Below, piece by piece: positions 25,984 through 34,748 of a stretch of 64,000 bases of DNA. The notes beneath the pieces were generated by a model. That model did no database searches, was not told the DNA's origin, and was given only the letters and a program-made list of their open reading frames with translations. The position numbers and the translations under genes were made by a program. Numbering within the stretch: position 1 is the stretch's first letter; each line of letters opens with the position of its first letter. The DNA comes from Natranaeroarchaeum aerophilus (GTDB lineage: Archaea > Halobacteriota > Halobacteria > Halobacteriales > Natronoarchaeaceae). The DNA lies in contig NZ_JAKRVY010000003.1 in NCBI RefSeq assembly GCF_023638055.1, positions 186,001 to 250,000 of the forward strand, read 5' to 3'.

Positions 25984-27846
25984 ATGAACGTTGTACCGGA
26001 CACGAGCGTGGTCATCGACGGCCGCGTGTCCGATCGAGTAGAAGACGGCACGTTTGCCGGGGCCACGATTTCGATCCCCGAAGCCGTCGTCGCCGAACTG
26101 GAAGCACAGGCTAACGATGGCATCGAGAGCGGCTGGGACGGTCTCTCCGAATTACAGCGGCTCGCGGAGCTGGCCGACGACGGCGAGGTCACACTCGAAT
26201 ACGTGGGCGACCGCCCCGACGCGATCGAGCGAGGCCATGCCAGCGAGGGCGAGGTCGACGCGCTGATCCGAGATCTGGCCGACGACATGGGCGCGACCTT
26301 CGTCACGAGCGACATCGTCCAGAGCGAGGTCGCCGAGGCGAAAGGGCTGGACGTCGAGTACATCTCCCCGCGCGTCGAGGACGTCGGCACGCTCTCGATC
26401 GAGGAGTACTTCGACGAGCTGACGATGAGCGTCCATCTCAAGACGGGCGTCGTGCCGATGGCCAAACGCGGCGAGATCGGCGAGATGCACTACGAGGAGA
26501 TCCGCGAGGACGTCCTCTCGGAGTCGACGATGAAAGAGTACGCCGACGAGATCGAAAACAGCGCCAAAGAGTCCCCGGAGGGCTTCATCGAACTCTCGGA
26601 ACCGGGCATGACGATTGTCCAGTTCCGTGACTACCGGATCGCAATCGCGCGCCCACCGTTCTCGGATGGGATCGAGATCACCGCGGTCCGACCGATCGTC
26701 CAGACCGATCTGGACGACTACGAGTACGATCAGGAACTGCGTGATCGGTTGCTCGAACAGCAACGCGGCGTCCTGATTTCGGGGTCGCCCGGCGCAGGGA
26801 AGTCCACCTTCGCACAGGCGGTCGCCCGATTCCTCGCCGACAGCGATTACTCCGTCAAAACGATGGAAAAGCCACGGGACCTGCAGGTCGGCCCGGAGAT
26901 CACCCAGTACACCGAACTCGACGGCCAGATGTCCCTGACCGCCGATTCCCTGCTGATGGTCCGGCCCGACTACACCATCTACGACGAGGTCAGAAAGACC
27001 GACGACTTCGAGGTCTTCGCGGACATGCGACTGGCGGGCGTCGGGATGATCGGCGTCGTCCACGCGACCCGCGCGATCGACGCCCTCCAGCGCCTCGTCG
27101 GACGCGTCGAGCTGGGGATGATCCCGCAGGTCGTCGACACCGTCGTCTACATCGAGGACGGCGAGGTCCACACCGTCTACGACGTGACGACCGAGGTCAA
27201 GGTGCCCCACGGCCTGATGGAAGAGGACCTCGCACGCCCCGTCATCGTCATCCGAGACTTCGAGACCGGCAAGCCGGCCTACGAGATCTACACGTTCAAC
27301 CGGCAGGTCGTCACGGTGCCGATCGGGGAAGACGAGGATGGCGAGTCAAGCGGCGTCGATCGGATCGCCCGCCAGGAGATCGAACGCGAGATCCGCTCGA
27401 TCGCACAGGGCCACGTCGACGTCGATCTCAAGAGCCCGAACACGGCGGTCGTCTACGTCGAAGATCGGGACATCTCATCGGTCATCGGCAAGGGCGGTGG
27501 CCGAATCACGGACGTCGAGAACAGGCTTGGTATCGACATCGACGTCCGGACTCACGACGAGAAGCCAAACAGTAGCGCGGGAAGCGGTGGCGCGGGCGGT
27601 ACGTCGCCCGCTGCAGCCGATCGCACGGGACAGATCGTCAAACCGGAGATCACGTCCCGGCACATCGTCGTCCCGGTCGACGGCGAGGCCGGAGAGACCG
27701 TCGAAGTCGAGGCCGACGGCGAGTACCTGTTTACTGCGACGGTCGGCCGCGGTGGCGAGGTACAGGTCTCGCGGGGCAGCGCCATCGCCGAGGAGCTGGA
27801 GCTGGCGATCGACCGCAAACAGCAGATCACCGTGACGCCGTCCTGA
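25984..27846 (+). CDS. PINc/VapC-like ATPase with KH domain
   Basis: A 620-residue archaeal protein fusing an N-terminal PIN-like nuclease (residues 1-145; MNVVPDTSVVIDGRVSDR with Asp7), a PilT/VirB11-like AAA ATPase (about 190-420; Walker A GSPGAGKST at about 268-276, IYDEVRKTDDFEVFADMRLA as the Walker B/catalytic Glu region) and a C-terminal KH domain (about 455-540; VIGKGGGRITDVENRLGIDI) with a trailing beta domain. The family is conserved in archaea and is proposed to act on RNA; its substrate is not established. The linker rich in Gly and Ser (about 533-545) is typical. Confidence 0.92.
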   Translation: MNVVPDTSVVIDGRVSDRVEDGTFAGATISIPEAVVAELEAQANDGIESGWDGLSELQRLAELADDGEVTLEYVGDRPDAIERGHASEGEVDALIRDLADDMGATFVTSDIVQSEVAEAKGLDVEYISPRVEDVGTLSIEEYFDELTMSVHLKTGVVPMAKRGEIGEMHYEEIREDVLSESTMKEYADEIENSAKESPEGFIELSEPGMTIVQFRDYRIAIARPPFSDGIEITAVRPIVQTDLDDYEYDQELRDRLLEQQRGVLISGSPGAGKSTFAQAVARFLADSDYSVKTMEKPRDLQVGPEITQYTELDGQMSLTADSLLMVRPDYTIYDEVRKTDDFEVFADMRLAGVGMIGVVHATRAIDALQRLVGRVELGMIPQVVDTVVYIEDGEVHTVYDVTTEVKVPHGLMEEDLARPVIVIRDFETGKPAYEIYTFNRQVVTVPIGEDEDGESSGVDRIARQEIEREIRSIAQGHVDVDLKSPNTAVVYVEDRDISSVIGKGGGRITDVENRLGIDIDVRTHDEKPNSSAGSGGAGGTSPAAADRTGQIVKPEITSRHIVVPVDGEAGETVEVEADGEYLFTATVGRGGEVQVSRGSAIAEELELAIDRKQQITVTPS

Positions 27847-27864
27847 TCGGGGTCAACAGTCCGA

Positions 27865-28392
27865 CTACGCTATGGGTCGTCGCATGATCGTCGACGGATA
27901 GGGGAGACTGAACAGTTCGACGACGCGCTCGTCGACCGGGTCGAAGCCTTCCGAGCGGTAGAATTTTCGCCCACCTGTGTTATCGCTGAGTACTTCGACC
28001 AGCACGGCGTCCGTGTCCCCTTGTAGCCGTTCAATCCCCGCCTCGACCAGCTCGGAGCCCACGCCCGCCCGCCAGTGGTCCGGATCGATGTACAGCGACT
28101 GGAGCTGTGTCTCCCCCTCGTCGGGTGCAACGAACGAGTGCGTCTCGGGTCCGGTGGCGAACTGGACCTCGCCGATGACCGCGCCGTCGACGATCGCTAC
28201 CAGAAACCACAGCTCGTCGGTATCCATCGCCTGTTCCAGCGAATCCGCAGGAAGGAACCGTTCCTCGTCCCCGATAAACGAGAGTGCGTCCGGAGAGAGG
28301 AGATCGGCGTACGCGGCCCGCCAGGAGTCGCTGACGACGCGCTGGATCGTTGGAATATCCTCGCGCCGCGCCGGGCGGATCCTGACTCCCAT
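27865..28392 (-). CDS. GNAT family N-acetyltransferase
   Basis: A 175-residue single-domain acetyltransferase. The acetyl-CoA motif YIDPDHWRAGVGSELVEAGI is at about residues 100-119 and the C-terminal NTGGRKFYRSEGF (about 141-153) is the usual GNAT closing motif. The reading frame is open far upstream through another gene's antisense, but the ATG at 28392 is preceded by no conserved residues and gives a normal GNAT length. It lies 38 bp downstream of the membrane protein gene at 28431 on the same strand. Acceptor unknown. Confidence 0.88.
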   Translation of the reverse strand: MGVRIRPARREDIPTIQRVVSDSWRAAYADLLSPDALSFIGDEERFLPADSLEQAMDTDELWFLVAIVDGAVIGEVQFATGPETHSFVAPDEGETQLQSLYIDPDHWRAGVGSELVEAGIERLQGDTDAVLVEVLSDNTGGRKFYRSEGFDPVDERVVELFSLPYPSTIMRRPIA

Positions 28393-28430
28393 CCCGTAAG
28401 ACAACGATTTCGCCGCGGATATATCACCGC

Positions 28431-28850
28431 CTACTCCGAGCTCCTTGCAGCCGCGTAGTAGCGCAGGTTTCTGGCGCTGAAGACGCCGAAGGCGGTGAAG
28501 TAGCCGATCACACCGATCACCAGCAGCCGGGGTGTGCTGTTGAGTCCGATCCACTGGACCGTCTGTGCGGTCAGTAGCGTCGCGAGCAGACAGACGGCGA
28601 GGATGACGGCGGCATCCGCAAGAATACCGTCGACGCCCTTCTGCTCGTGGTACTCCCGAAACGGGAACTGTCCGGTGACCAGTGCGCCGAAAAAGACGAC
28701 CGGGACGACGACCAGCGAGAGTCCGATCGCGTCCGCCGTTGCCGGGGTGATGCCGTAGGGCAGCGTCTGTGCGACCACCGCATACGCGATCGCGGCGGCG
28801 ACCATGGCGAGGATCGTGACGAGGAGTCGCTGGAGCCGAAACGGGTTCAT
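28431..28850 (-). CDS. four-helix membrane protein, unknown
   Basis: A 139-residue integral membrane protein with four hydrophobic helices (about residues 9-30, 41-60, 76-97, 103-122). I do not recognise a family. Its promoter region contains a 34-bp semi-palindrome (28937-28970) about 87 bp upstream of the start, nearly identical to one in front of the threonine aldolase gene. It is followed closely by the GNAT gene in the same direction. Confidence 0.65.
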   Translation of the reverse strand: MNPFRLQRLLVTILAMVAAAIAYAVVAQTLPYGITPATADAIGLSLVVVPVVFFGALVTGQFPFREYHEQKGVDGILADAAVILAVCLLATLLTAQTVQWIGLNSTPRLLVIGVIGYFTAFGVFSARNLRYYAAARSSE

Positions 28851-28936
28851 GCCCGCGTCTGCTCGCCGAACCGTGATAAAATCCGCTATCCCCGCCGGCC
28901 GAGGTGGTCGGTCCCAGCCTGTTTTCGATCACGGGA

Positions 28937-28970
28937 GTGTAACATTGTAACATTATTTACAACGTTACAC
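28937..28970 (-). promoter_or_regulatory. 34-bp semi-palindrome, copy 1
   Basis: The sequence begins GTGTAACATTGTAACATT and ends TTTACAACGTTACAC. The outer 14 positions of each arm match in 13 places (consensus GTGTAACRTTGTAA). It also contains a direct repeat of TGTAACAT. Copy 2 at 35878-35911 is identical in 30 of 34 positions. Two such sites at similar distance (about 90 bp) upstream of unrelated genes suggest a shared transcription factor. Confidence 0.6.
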
Positions 28971-29019
28971 GCCCGCAGAGCTATCGATCGAAGTCCTATT
29001 CCGGCCGGGAGTGAGTCGG

Positions 29020-29066
29020 AGAACCCGTACGCCACGCCATAGTGAGACCAGAACCCGTACGCCACG
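29020..29066. repeat. direct repeat of about 25 bp, period 30
   Basis: AGAACCCGTACGCCACG occurs at 29020-29036 and again at 29050-29066, each preceded by GTGAG 5-7 bp upstream. It lies just after the 3' end of the DUF-type gene at 29078. Its role is unclear; a duplication in the termination region is the simplest reading. Confidence 0.55.
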
Positions 29067-29077
29067 TCACTTCGTTT

Positions 29078-29380
29078 TCAGTCCGCCCGCTCGTCGAGCC
29101 GCGTCTCGACGTCCTGAACCAGCACTGTCACCGCCCGTGCCCGCTTCCGTTCGGCGTCGGTCGAGTCCCGCGCGGCCGTCACTTCCTCAACGAGTTCGGC
29201 GTCAGGTGCCGTCGTCGAGAGCGACAGGATCTGGTCACAGACATCGCCGGTCAGATCGGGGACCCTGTCGCTCACACTCGCCCAGACCTGCTCGTTTTCC
29301 GGTGGGTCGGCCCGCGCTCTGGCGTCGGCCACGAGGTCGTCGATCAGCGCGTCGTAGGCGGCTCTGGTGTCTATGTCCAT
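29078..29380 (-). CDS. small helical protein in the alaS operon
   Basis: A 100-residue, mostly helical, acidic protein beginning MDIDTRAAYDALIDDLVADA. I cannot name a family. It starts one base after the alaS stop codon, so it is almost certainly co-transcribed with alaS. The AT-poor context and abundance of Asp/Glu/Arg are normal for haloarchaea. Conserved placement next to alaS would be the best lead on function. Start is fixed by the ATG adjacent to the alaS stop; an in-frame ATG farther upstream overlaps alaS. Confidence 0.65.
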   Translation of the reverse strand: MDIDTRAAYDALIDDLVADARARADPPENEQVWASVSDRVPDLTGDVCDQILSLSTTAPDAELVEEVTAARDSTDAERKRARAVTVLVQDVETRLDERAD

Positions 29381-29381
29381 C

Positions 29382-32159
29382 TCAGGCGTCCTGTACCTGC
29401 TGGAGCACGTCCGGGGCGCTGGCGAGGGCGTCCTCCAGCTTCTCCGTGTCGGGGCCGCCGCCCTGTGCGAAGTCCGGTGGCCCACCGCCGCCGCCGCCGA
29501 CCTCGCTCGCGAGTTGGCTGACGACCTCGCCCGCGTTGACCGCCACGTCGTCGGGGACCGCGACGACGAACTGTGCGCCGTCCGCGGTACTGCCGAGCAC
29601 GGCGACTTTCCCCTCGTCGACGATGGCGTTGGCCGTCGCCCGGAGCTCGTCGACGTCGCCGTCGAGACGCTGGACCACGGCGGTCACGTTGCCGATCTCG
29701 AACTCCGAGGCGTCCGCACCGCCGCCAGCTCGCACTTCCGCGAGCTCTTCCTGTAATTCCTCGATGCGCTTGCCCCGGGCTTTCCACTCGGTGAAAAAGC
29801 GCTCTGCCGTTTCGGGCACCTCGGTCGGCGTCACGTCGAGGATCTCGGCGGACTCATAGAGGGCGTCTTCGGTCTCCTGGGTGCCCTCGATCGCGGCCTG
29901 TCCGGCCGAGAACACGAGTCGCTCGACGCCATCCTGGACGCGCTCGGCCGACCGGATCTTGATCGTGCCGATCTCGCCAGTTCGACCGACGTGCGTGCCA
30001 CCGCAGGCTTGCACGTCGTCCTCGACGTGGATCAGTCGGATCTTCTCGCCCGGCGGGATGCCGCCCTGATAGAGATCGAAGCCGTACTCGGCTTCCGCGT
30101 CGTTACGGTGGGGCCACTCCTGGGTGATCTGGTGGTTGCCCATCACGAGGTCGTTGGCGACGCGCTCGATCTCCTTGACGTCCTCGCGGGTGATCCGCTC
30201 GTAGTGGCGCATGTCGATCCGCGAGGAGTCGACGCCTTTCTGCGCGCCAGCCTGTCGGATGTGCTCGCCGAGGACACGCCGGGCGCTATGGATCACGAGG
30301 TGGGTCGCCGTGTGATTTCGCATGAGCTGTCGGCGGCGCTCGCCGTCGATCTGTCCACGAACCATCGACCCCCGATCGAGCGCGTCGTCGGCGCGGTGGA
30401 CGACAACACCGTCCTCGCTCTGGGTATCGGTGACGCTCACCGTCGCGTCGTCGGTCGAGAGCGTCCCGACATCGCCGGGCTGGCCACCGCCCTCGGGGTA
30501 GAACATCGTCTGGTCGAGCACGATATCGTAGCCGCCCTCGCGCTCGAACACGTCGAGGACGACCGCCTCGAACTCGGTCCCCTGCTGGTCGTCGTAGTAC
30601 AGTTTCTCCGTTTCTGGCAGGTCCTCGAACCGGTCGTCGATGCTGTCAGCCGACAACCCTCCGCCGGTTGCGTCGTCGTGACGCTCGGCGACGAGACTGT
30701 AGAAGTCGTCCGGTACGGCGACGCTTGCACCCTTTTCGGCAGCAATCTCCTCAACCATATCGGGCTGGATCCCATGGGAGTCGTACAGTTCGATCAGCTC
30801 CTCGGTCGGCACCGGCTCGCCCTTCTCGCTGTACTCCTCGGCAAGCTGTTCGACCCGTCGTGAGCCGCGTTCGAGCGTCTCGCGGTACTTTTCGACCTCG
30901 CTGCGGACTACGTCCCGGATCGTATCGCGGTTCTCGTAGCCCAGTCGTTCCGCCTGCATGTCGACGAGTTCGTCGAGGGGGGCGTCGACGCCGACGCTGT
31001 CGACCAGCCGCTTTGTCCGGCGAAGGACCATCCGTGCGAGATAGCCCGTCCCGACGTTCGAGGGGACGATCTCGTCGCCGAGCATGTACGCAAGCGTCCG
31101 GCAGTGGTCAGCGATGGCGTAGATGTCTTCGAGGGGTTCGAGCAGGTCCTCAAGCTCCGCGACGTCGACGCCGACCTGTTCGGCGATCTCGCCGCGGGCT
31201 GCTTCGAGATCCTCGGCCTCGTCGATGTCCATCTTCCCGGCGAGCTTCGAGGCCTCGTGGATGATCCGCGCCTCCTCGTCGGTGTGGTCGATCCCGGCGT
31301 TGTCTTTCAGGAACTCGATGGCGTCGGGGTAGACGGCCTCGTAGACCGTCGGCGTGCCCTGGCTGACCCAGGTCCACCGTTCCAGTCCATAGCCGGTATC
31401 GACGACGTAGGTGTCCATCTCGGAGTAGCAGTTGCCGTCTTTCATCTCGTACTCACCGTCGGGATCCTGTTCGAGCGACATGAAGACGAGCGTCGCCAGC
31501 TCGACGCCCCGATAGATGACCTCGATGGCGGGCCCGGCGTTGCCGCCGCCGACCCACGGGTCCTCGATGTAGATCACTTCGTCGAGGTCGACGCCGACCG
31601 CCTCGAAGAGGCCGTCACAGTACTCGACAGTTTCGTTCTTCCAGTAGACTTCGCCGTGGTAGGCGTACTCGTCCTCGTCGACCTCCGCTTTCGTGTTGAA
31701 CGCGTGATGGGCCATCATCTCGAAGGCCATCGTGTGGCGGCCCGTCTTGCCCACGTTGTCGATGTCCTGCATCCGGATGCAGGGCTGGGAGATGGTAAGC
31801 GGGTTCGCGGGCGGCGGCGTCTGCCCGCTCGTAACCAGCGGCTGGAAGTCGTAGATCGACGCCTGCGTGAGCAAGACGTCGTCGCGCCAGCGGTTCGCCG
31901 CAACGGGGTAGGGGTCGACGCGCTCGTGTCCCTGCTCCTCGAAGTAGGTGAGGAACTGCTCGCGCATCTCGGTCAGGCTGAACTCATCCTCGAAGCCGGT
32001 GTCGTCCATGAACGAGTACTCGCCACACGGCGGCTCGCCACACGTCTCCCGCTCGTGATCGCGGGTCCAGAAGTGTGCACCACACTCCGGACACTGCTTG
32101 CGGACGAAGTCCTCCTCCTCGAAATACTCGAGGCGGTACGCCTCCTCCAGTTGACTCAT
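29382..32159 (-). CDS. alaS: alanyl-tRNA synthetase
   Basis: A 925-residue class II synthetase charging tRNA-Ala. The N-terminal [12 protein letters not shown] (about 22-33) and CGEPPCG segments form the archaeal zinc-binding N-terminal extension. The catalytic core follows ([20 protein letters not shown], about residues 127-146). The editing domain has [13 protein letters not shown] (about 613-625) and CGGTHVG (about 718-724), and the C-terminal part (about 750-925) is coiled and GGG-rich before the dimerisation domain. Length is normal for archaeal AlaRS. The ATG at 32159 follows naturally; a longer in-frame ORF upstream contains no conserved sequence. Confidence 0.96.
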   Translation of the reverse strand: MSQLEEAYRLEYFEEEDFVRKQCPECGAHFWTRDHERETCGEPPCGEYSFMDDTGFEDEFSLTEMREQFLTYFEEQGHERVDPYPVAANRWRDDVLLTQASIYDFQPLVTSGQTPPPANPLTISQPCIRMQDIDNVGKTGRHTMAFEMMAHHAFNTKAEVDEDEYAYHGEVYWKNETVEYCDGLFEAVGVDLDEVIYIEDPWVGGGNAGPAIEVIYRGVELATLVFMSLEQDPDGEYEMKDGNCYSEMDTYVVDTGYGLERWTWVSQGTPTVYEAVYPDAIEFLKDNAGIDHTDEEARIIHEASKLAGKMDIDEAEDLEAARGEIAEQVGVDVAELEDLLEPLEDIYAIADHCRTLAYMLGDEIVPSNVGTGYLARMVLRRTKRLVDSVGVDAPLDELVDMQAERLGYENRDTIRDVVRSEVEKYRETLERGSRRVEQLAEEYSEKGEPVPTEELIELYDSHGIQPDMVEEIAAEKGASVAVPDDFYSLVAERHDDATGGGLSADSIDDRFEDLPETEKLYYDDQQGTEFEAVVLDVFEREGGYDIVLDQTMFYPEGGGQPGDVGTLSTDDATVSVTDTQSEDGVVVHRADDALDRGSMVRGQIDGERRRQLMRNHTATHLVIHSARRVLGEHIRQAGAQKGVDSSRIDMRHYERITREDVKEIERVANDLVMGNHQITQEWPHRNDAEAEYGFDLYQGGIPPGEKIRLIHVEDDVQACGGTHVGRTGEIGTIKIRSAERVQDGVERLVFSAGQAAIEGTQETEDALYESAEILDVTPTEVPETAERFFTEWKARGKRIEELQEELAEVRAGGGADASEFEIGNVTAVVQRLDGDVDELRATANAIVDEGKVAVLGSTADGAQFVVAVPDDVAVNAGEVVSQLASEVGGGGGGPPDFAQGGGPDTEKLEDALASAPDVLQQVQDA

Positions 32160-32265
32160 TACTCGCACGTGGCTTCGCAGAGAGTAAAACTGTTCCGCAC
32201 CGGCGCTGGCGGGCGTGACAGCGTCGTCGAGCGGGCTGCGGTCGGCAATGGTAGTCAGCCACAGA

Positions 32266-32838
32266 TCAGTCGACGATCCGCCACGTCCCATCGTCCCGCC
32301 CGACGCCGGGCAGTTCGGCGAGCCGTGGTTCGATGCAGTTCCACCACGCCCCGGCGCTCCCGTATCCGGCGCTGTGTGCTGGGTAGACGTCCTCGCGGAA
32401 CGCGCCCGCATCGACCGGTCCCTGCTCGCGCAAGTACTCGTAGGCCGCTCGAACGGCGTTACGCCGCCACTCGCGCATCAGCTCGCTCGCCCCGGGGAAC
32501 GACAACTCGTCCAGCGCGTCCTCAATAGCCTCGCTGTCGTCGACCACGAGGTTGACGGAGCCGCCAGCGAGTCGTTCTTCGGGGAGATACCATAGATCCA
32601 CTGTGAGAGCGTCGAGCTCCTCGCTCGTGAGCCGCTGTTCGGGGTCATCACGGCCCCGTACCGCTCTGTGACACAGTGCATCCCGATCGACCAGCGCTGC
32701 GAGGGTCGCCCGGGCCGTCTCGACGTCGAGTCCTGATTCGGCGGCGACGCTCTCGGCAGTCCGGGGCGTCGCGTCCTCGAACGTCGCGAGTACCCGGTCG
32801 GCGTGGTCGAGTGGCGTCTCCTCGCCCTCGGTCGGCAT
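32266..32838 (-). CDS. winged-helix-type hypothetical protein
   Basis: A protein of about 190 residues (start chosen at [14 protein letters not shown]; the frame is open further upstream). Residues about 15-70 ([20 protein letters not shown], then [20 protein letters not shown]) have the pattern of a winged-helix DNA-binding domain. The remainder has a helical region with a YGSAGAWWN segment near the C-terminus. It is near alaS on the same strand, 106 bp upstream, so may or may not share a transcript. Function unknown; transcription factor is possible. Confidence 0.55.
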   Translation of the reverse strand: MPTEGEETPLDHADRVLATFEDATPRTAESVAAESGLDVETARATLAALVDRDALCHRAVRGRDDPEQRLTSEELDALTVDLWYLPEERLAGGSVNLVVDDSEAIEDALDELSFPGASELMREWRRNAVRAAYEYLREQGPVDAGAFREDVYPAHSAGYGSAGAWWNCIEPRLAELPGVGRDDGTWRIVD

Positions 32839-32927
32839 ACGCGCCCGTTCTGGGGCCGCGTTCATGGACCTTCGGGTTCCCGACGCGAGCCGAAAGACAG
32901 GTTTCGGTCGCACGCGTCGGTTCGGAT

Positions 32928-33437
32928 ATGCTCACTATCTGTTCGGACACGCACAGCCACGATGGCCATGCACTTACCGGCCGGACTCTCGAAGCGGTCC
33001 GCGACGCCGATCACGTGATTCACGCCGGAGATTTCACGTCGACGAGCGCGCTCGACGCCTTTCAGCAGGAAGCGCAACGACTGGATGCGGTGCATGGAAA
33101 TGCCGACCAGATGGCGGTACGGGACCGGCTCCCGACGGATCGAACTGTCGAGTACGAGGGTGTCAGATTCGCCGTCACGCATCGCAAGCGTGGCGGTGCG
33201 ACCGCGCTTGCCCTGTTCGGTCGTCAGCGTGACGCCGACGTGGTCGTCTCGGGCCACTCCCACCAGCCGTCGGTCGCCGACGCGGACGGGCTCACGCTCC
33301 TCAATCCGGGCAGCCACGCCGACCCGCGGGGGAATAGGCCGAGTCATGCCGAACTGGAACCAGCTGCTGGTGGACTGGATGGGCGGCTCTGCCAGCCGGA
33401 CGGAACCGTCTTCGAGGAGTTCAGAATCGAGCCGTAG
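32928..33437 (+). CDS. YfcE/MJ0936-type metallophosphoesterase
   Basis: A 169-residue phosphodiesterase of the calcineurin-like metallophosphoesterase superfamily. Metal-binding motifs are visible: CSDTHSHDGH (Asp/His, residues 5-14), HAGDFTSTSAL (GD motif, about 36-46), VHGNADQ (about 60-66), VTHRKRGG (about 88-95) and VVSGHSHQPS (GH-x-H, about 114-123). Family members hydrolyse bis(p-nitrophenyl) phosphate and perhaps cyclic nucleotides in vivo. The ATG at 32928 is the start adjacent to the first motif. Its stop codon lies in the first unit of a 28-bp tandem repeat. Confidence 0.88.
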   Translation: MLTICSDTHSHDGHALTGRTLEAVRDADHVIHAGDFTSTSALDAFQQEAQRLDAVHGNADQMAVRDRLPTDRTVEYEGVRFAVTHRKRGGATALALFGRQRDADVVVSGHSHQPSVADADGLTLLNPGSHADPRGNRPSHAELEPAAGGLDGRLCQPDGTVFEEFRIEP

Positions 33438-33507
33438 TGTCAGCGAAGACGGAACCGGGCCGTAGCGTCAGCAGGGACAGAATCGAGCCGGAGCGTCAGC
33501 GAGGACC
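33424..33507 (+). repeat. 28-bp tandem repeat, three units, spanning the stop codon
   Basis: Three adjacent 28-bp units (33424-33451, 33452-33479, 33480-33507) match the pattern GAATCGAGCCGTAGTGTCAG and variants. Units 1 and 2 contain CCGTAG (in-frame stop for the phosphoesterase in unit 1), while unit 3 has CCGGAG. The repeat begins within the last codons of the phosphodiesterase gene. It looks like slippage or unequal exchange. The rest of the gap to 33734 contains no supportable gene. Confidence 0.7.
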
Positions 33508-33734
33508 GGTCGAGAGTGACCAGTGCGGCCCGGCGGCGTTGCGGGCCAGCGACGACGCCGGGCCGCGAGGTGGAGGGCTATGGGCCGCGGGGGTGGGCGG
33601 CAGCGACCGTTCGTCGCTGTCAGGGCAGCGAAACGGCCGCACGGAGAGCCGGTCGGCAGCTACGTCCAGTATCGGACGCAACCATGCATACGGGGACAGG
33701 GGAAAAGTAGCCACCGTAGACTCAAAGAGCAGTT

Positions 33735-34526
33735 TTACCTATTGATCCGGACGTACCAGAGCAGGAACCACGCGGCCATAACGGTCGCGCCACCCGCGAA
33801 AAAGAGCGCGCCGGGTGGTAATCCCGAGATACCGATCAGCCCGAAGTCGTCCTCGACGAACGGAATGTCGAATCCATCGTCTTCGGCTGTCGTCGGCTCG
33901 GCATCATCGTCTTCCTCCACGTCGTCGGCTGGCGCATCGTCACCGGGTGGGGCATCCTCCTCGTCGTCGGTTGCGATATCGAACTCCTCCTCTTCTTCCT
34001 CCGGAGCCCCCGCGTCTCCGTCTGTCGGTTCCTCTTCGTCGTCTTCCGCGGTCGCCGGAGCACCGTCATCAGCGCCCCCGAGTATCCCTTCGCCCGCGAG
34101 CGCCTGGACGAACAGGCTCCCGGCTGCAAGCGCGCCGATGCCGCCGACCAGTCGCTTGAGCGCGGCTCGGAGACCGGTCTCTTTGGACTCGTCGCCAGCG
34201 AAGACGACCAGCGGCTGGTCGGTCGGGCCGTAGACGTTCATCTCGCGACCCTTCTCGGAGTAGGCGGTGTCGATTACGCGGACGACGTTTGCGTCCTCCA
34301 GCTTGCCGAGGTGATACTGGGCGTTCTGCAGGGAGGTATCGACGCGGTTGGCCAGCTCCGAGGGCGTTCCGGGATCGTCGTGCAGGGCGGTCAGCAGCTG
34401 CCGCGCGGTGTTCGCCGAGAGCGCGGCGAGCACGTCGTCGGCTTCGTCGCTGTCGATCCCGACTACTCTGGGGGCCCCGTCGTCGGCCGTGGAGGTGTCG
34501 GGGAAGGAGGGCAGTAGATCGGCCAT
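33735..34526 (-). CDS. winged-helix protein with acidic linker and C-terminal membrane segment
   Basis: A 263-residue protein. Residues about 25-100 form a winged-helix domain (ARQLLTALHDDPGTPSELAN, QYHLGKLEDANVVRVID) of the type common in haloarchaeal ArsR-like regulators. A hydrophobic helix at about 118-135 is followed by a very acidic linker (about 140-220, long runs of Glu and Asp) and a final membrane helix (about 235-258). The DNA-binding domain would sit at the membrane. The start at 34526 is preferred over an upstream in-frame start because the family begins with MADLLPSFPDT. Signal and targets unknown. Confidence 0.8.
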   Translation of the reverse strand: MADLLPSFPDTSTADDGAPRVVGIDSDEADDVLAALSANTARQLLTALHDDPGTPSELANRVDTSLQNAQYHLGKLEDANVVRVIDTAYSEKGREMNVYGPTDQPLVVFAGDESKETGLRAALKRLVGGIGALAAGSLFVQALAGEGILGGADDGAPATAEDDEEEPTDGDAGAPEEEEEEFDIATDDEEDAPPGDDAPADDVEEDDDAEPTTAEDDGFDIPFVEDDFGLIGISGLPPGALFFAGGATVMAAWFLLWYVRINR

Positions 34527-34616
34527 AGTACGGATTCGACGGTCTATCGGCATGAATTTTCTGCACGCTCACGGCACGCCGAAACGCATTAGTTCGGCCC
34601 GGATGAACTCGGTAGT

Positions 34617-34742
34617 ATGCTCACAGATCCGTTCTTCCTCGGCCTCGTCGGCATCTTCGTCGGCCTGTTCCTGTTCTTTTTCCTGTTAATTCGCAGGACC
34701 ATGCTGTCGTTCAAGGAAGGCGTTGACAATTCACAGCGCTGA
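34617..34742 (+). CDS. 41-residue single-helix membrane protein
   Basis: A 41-aa reading frame, MLTDPFFLGLVGIFVGLFLF at its start, with one long hydrophobic helix (about residues 6-25) followed by basic residues (RRTMLSFKEG). It resembles small haloarchaeal membrane proteins (a DUF7859-like family by memory, not verified). A weak AT-rich box precedes it. It is wedged between the winged-helix gene (divergent) and threonine aldolase (convergent). Too short for ORF callers with a length cut-off. Confidence 0.55.
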   Translation: MLTDPFFLGLVGIFVGLFLFFFLLIRRTMLSFKEGVDNSQR

Positions 34743-34748
34743 TCCGGG

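Noticed and set aside
31104-32528. 474-codon plus-strand frame antisense to alaS
   Set aside because: AlaRS motifs on the minus strand are unambiguous; the frame has low-complexity antisense composition.
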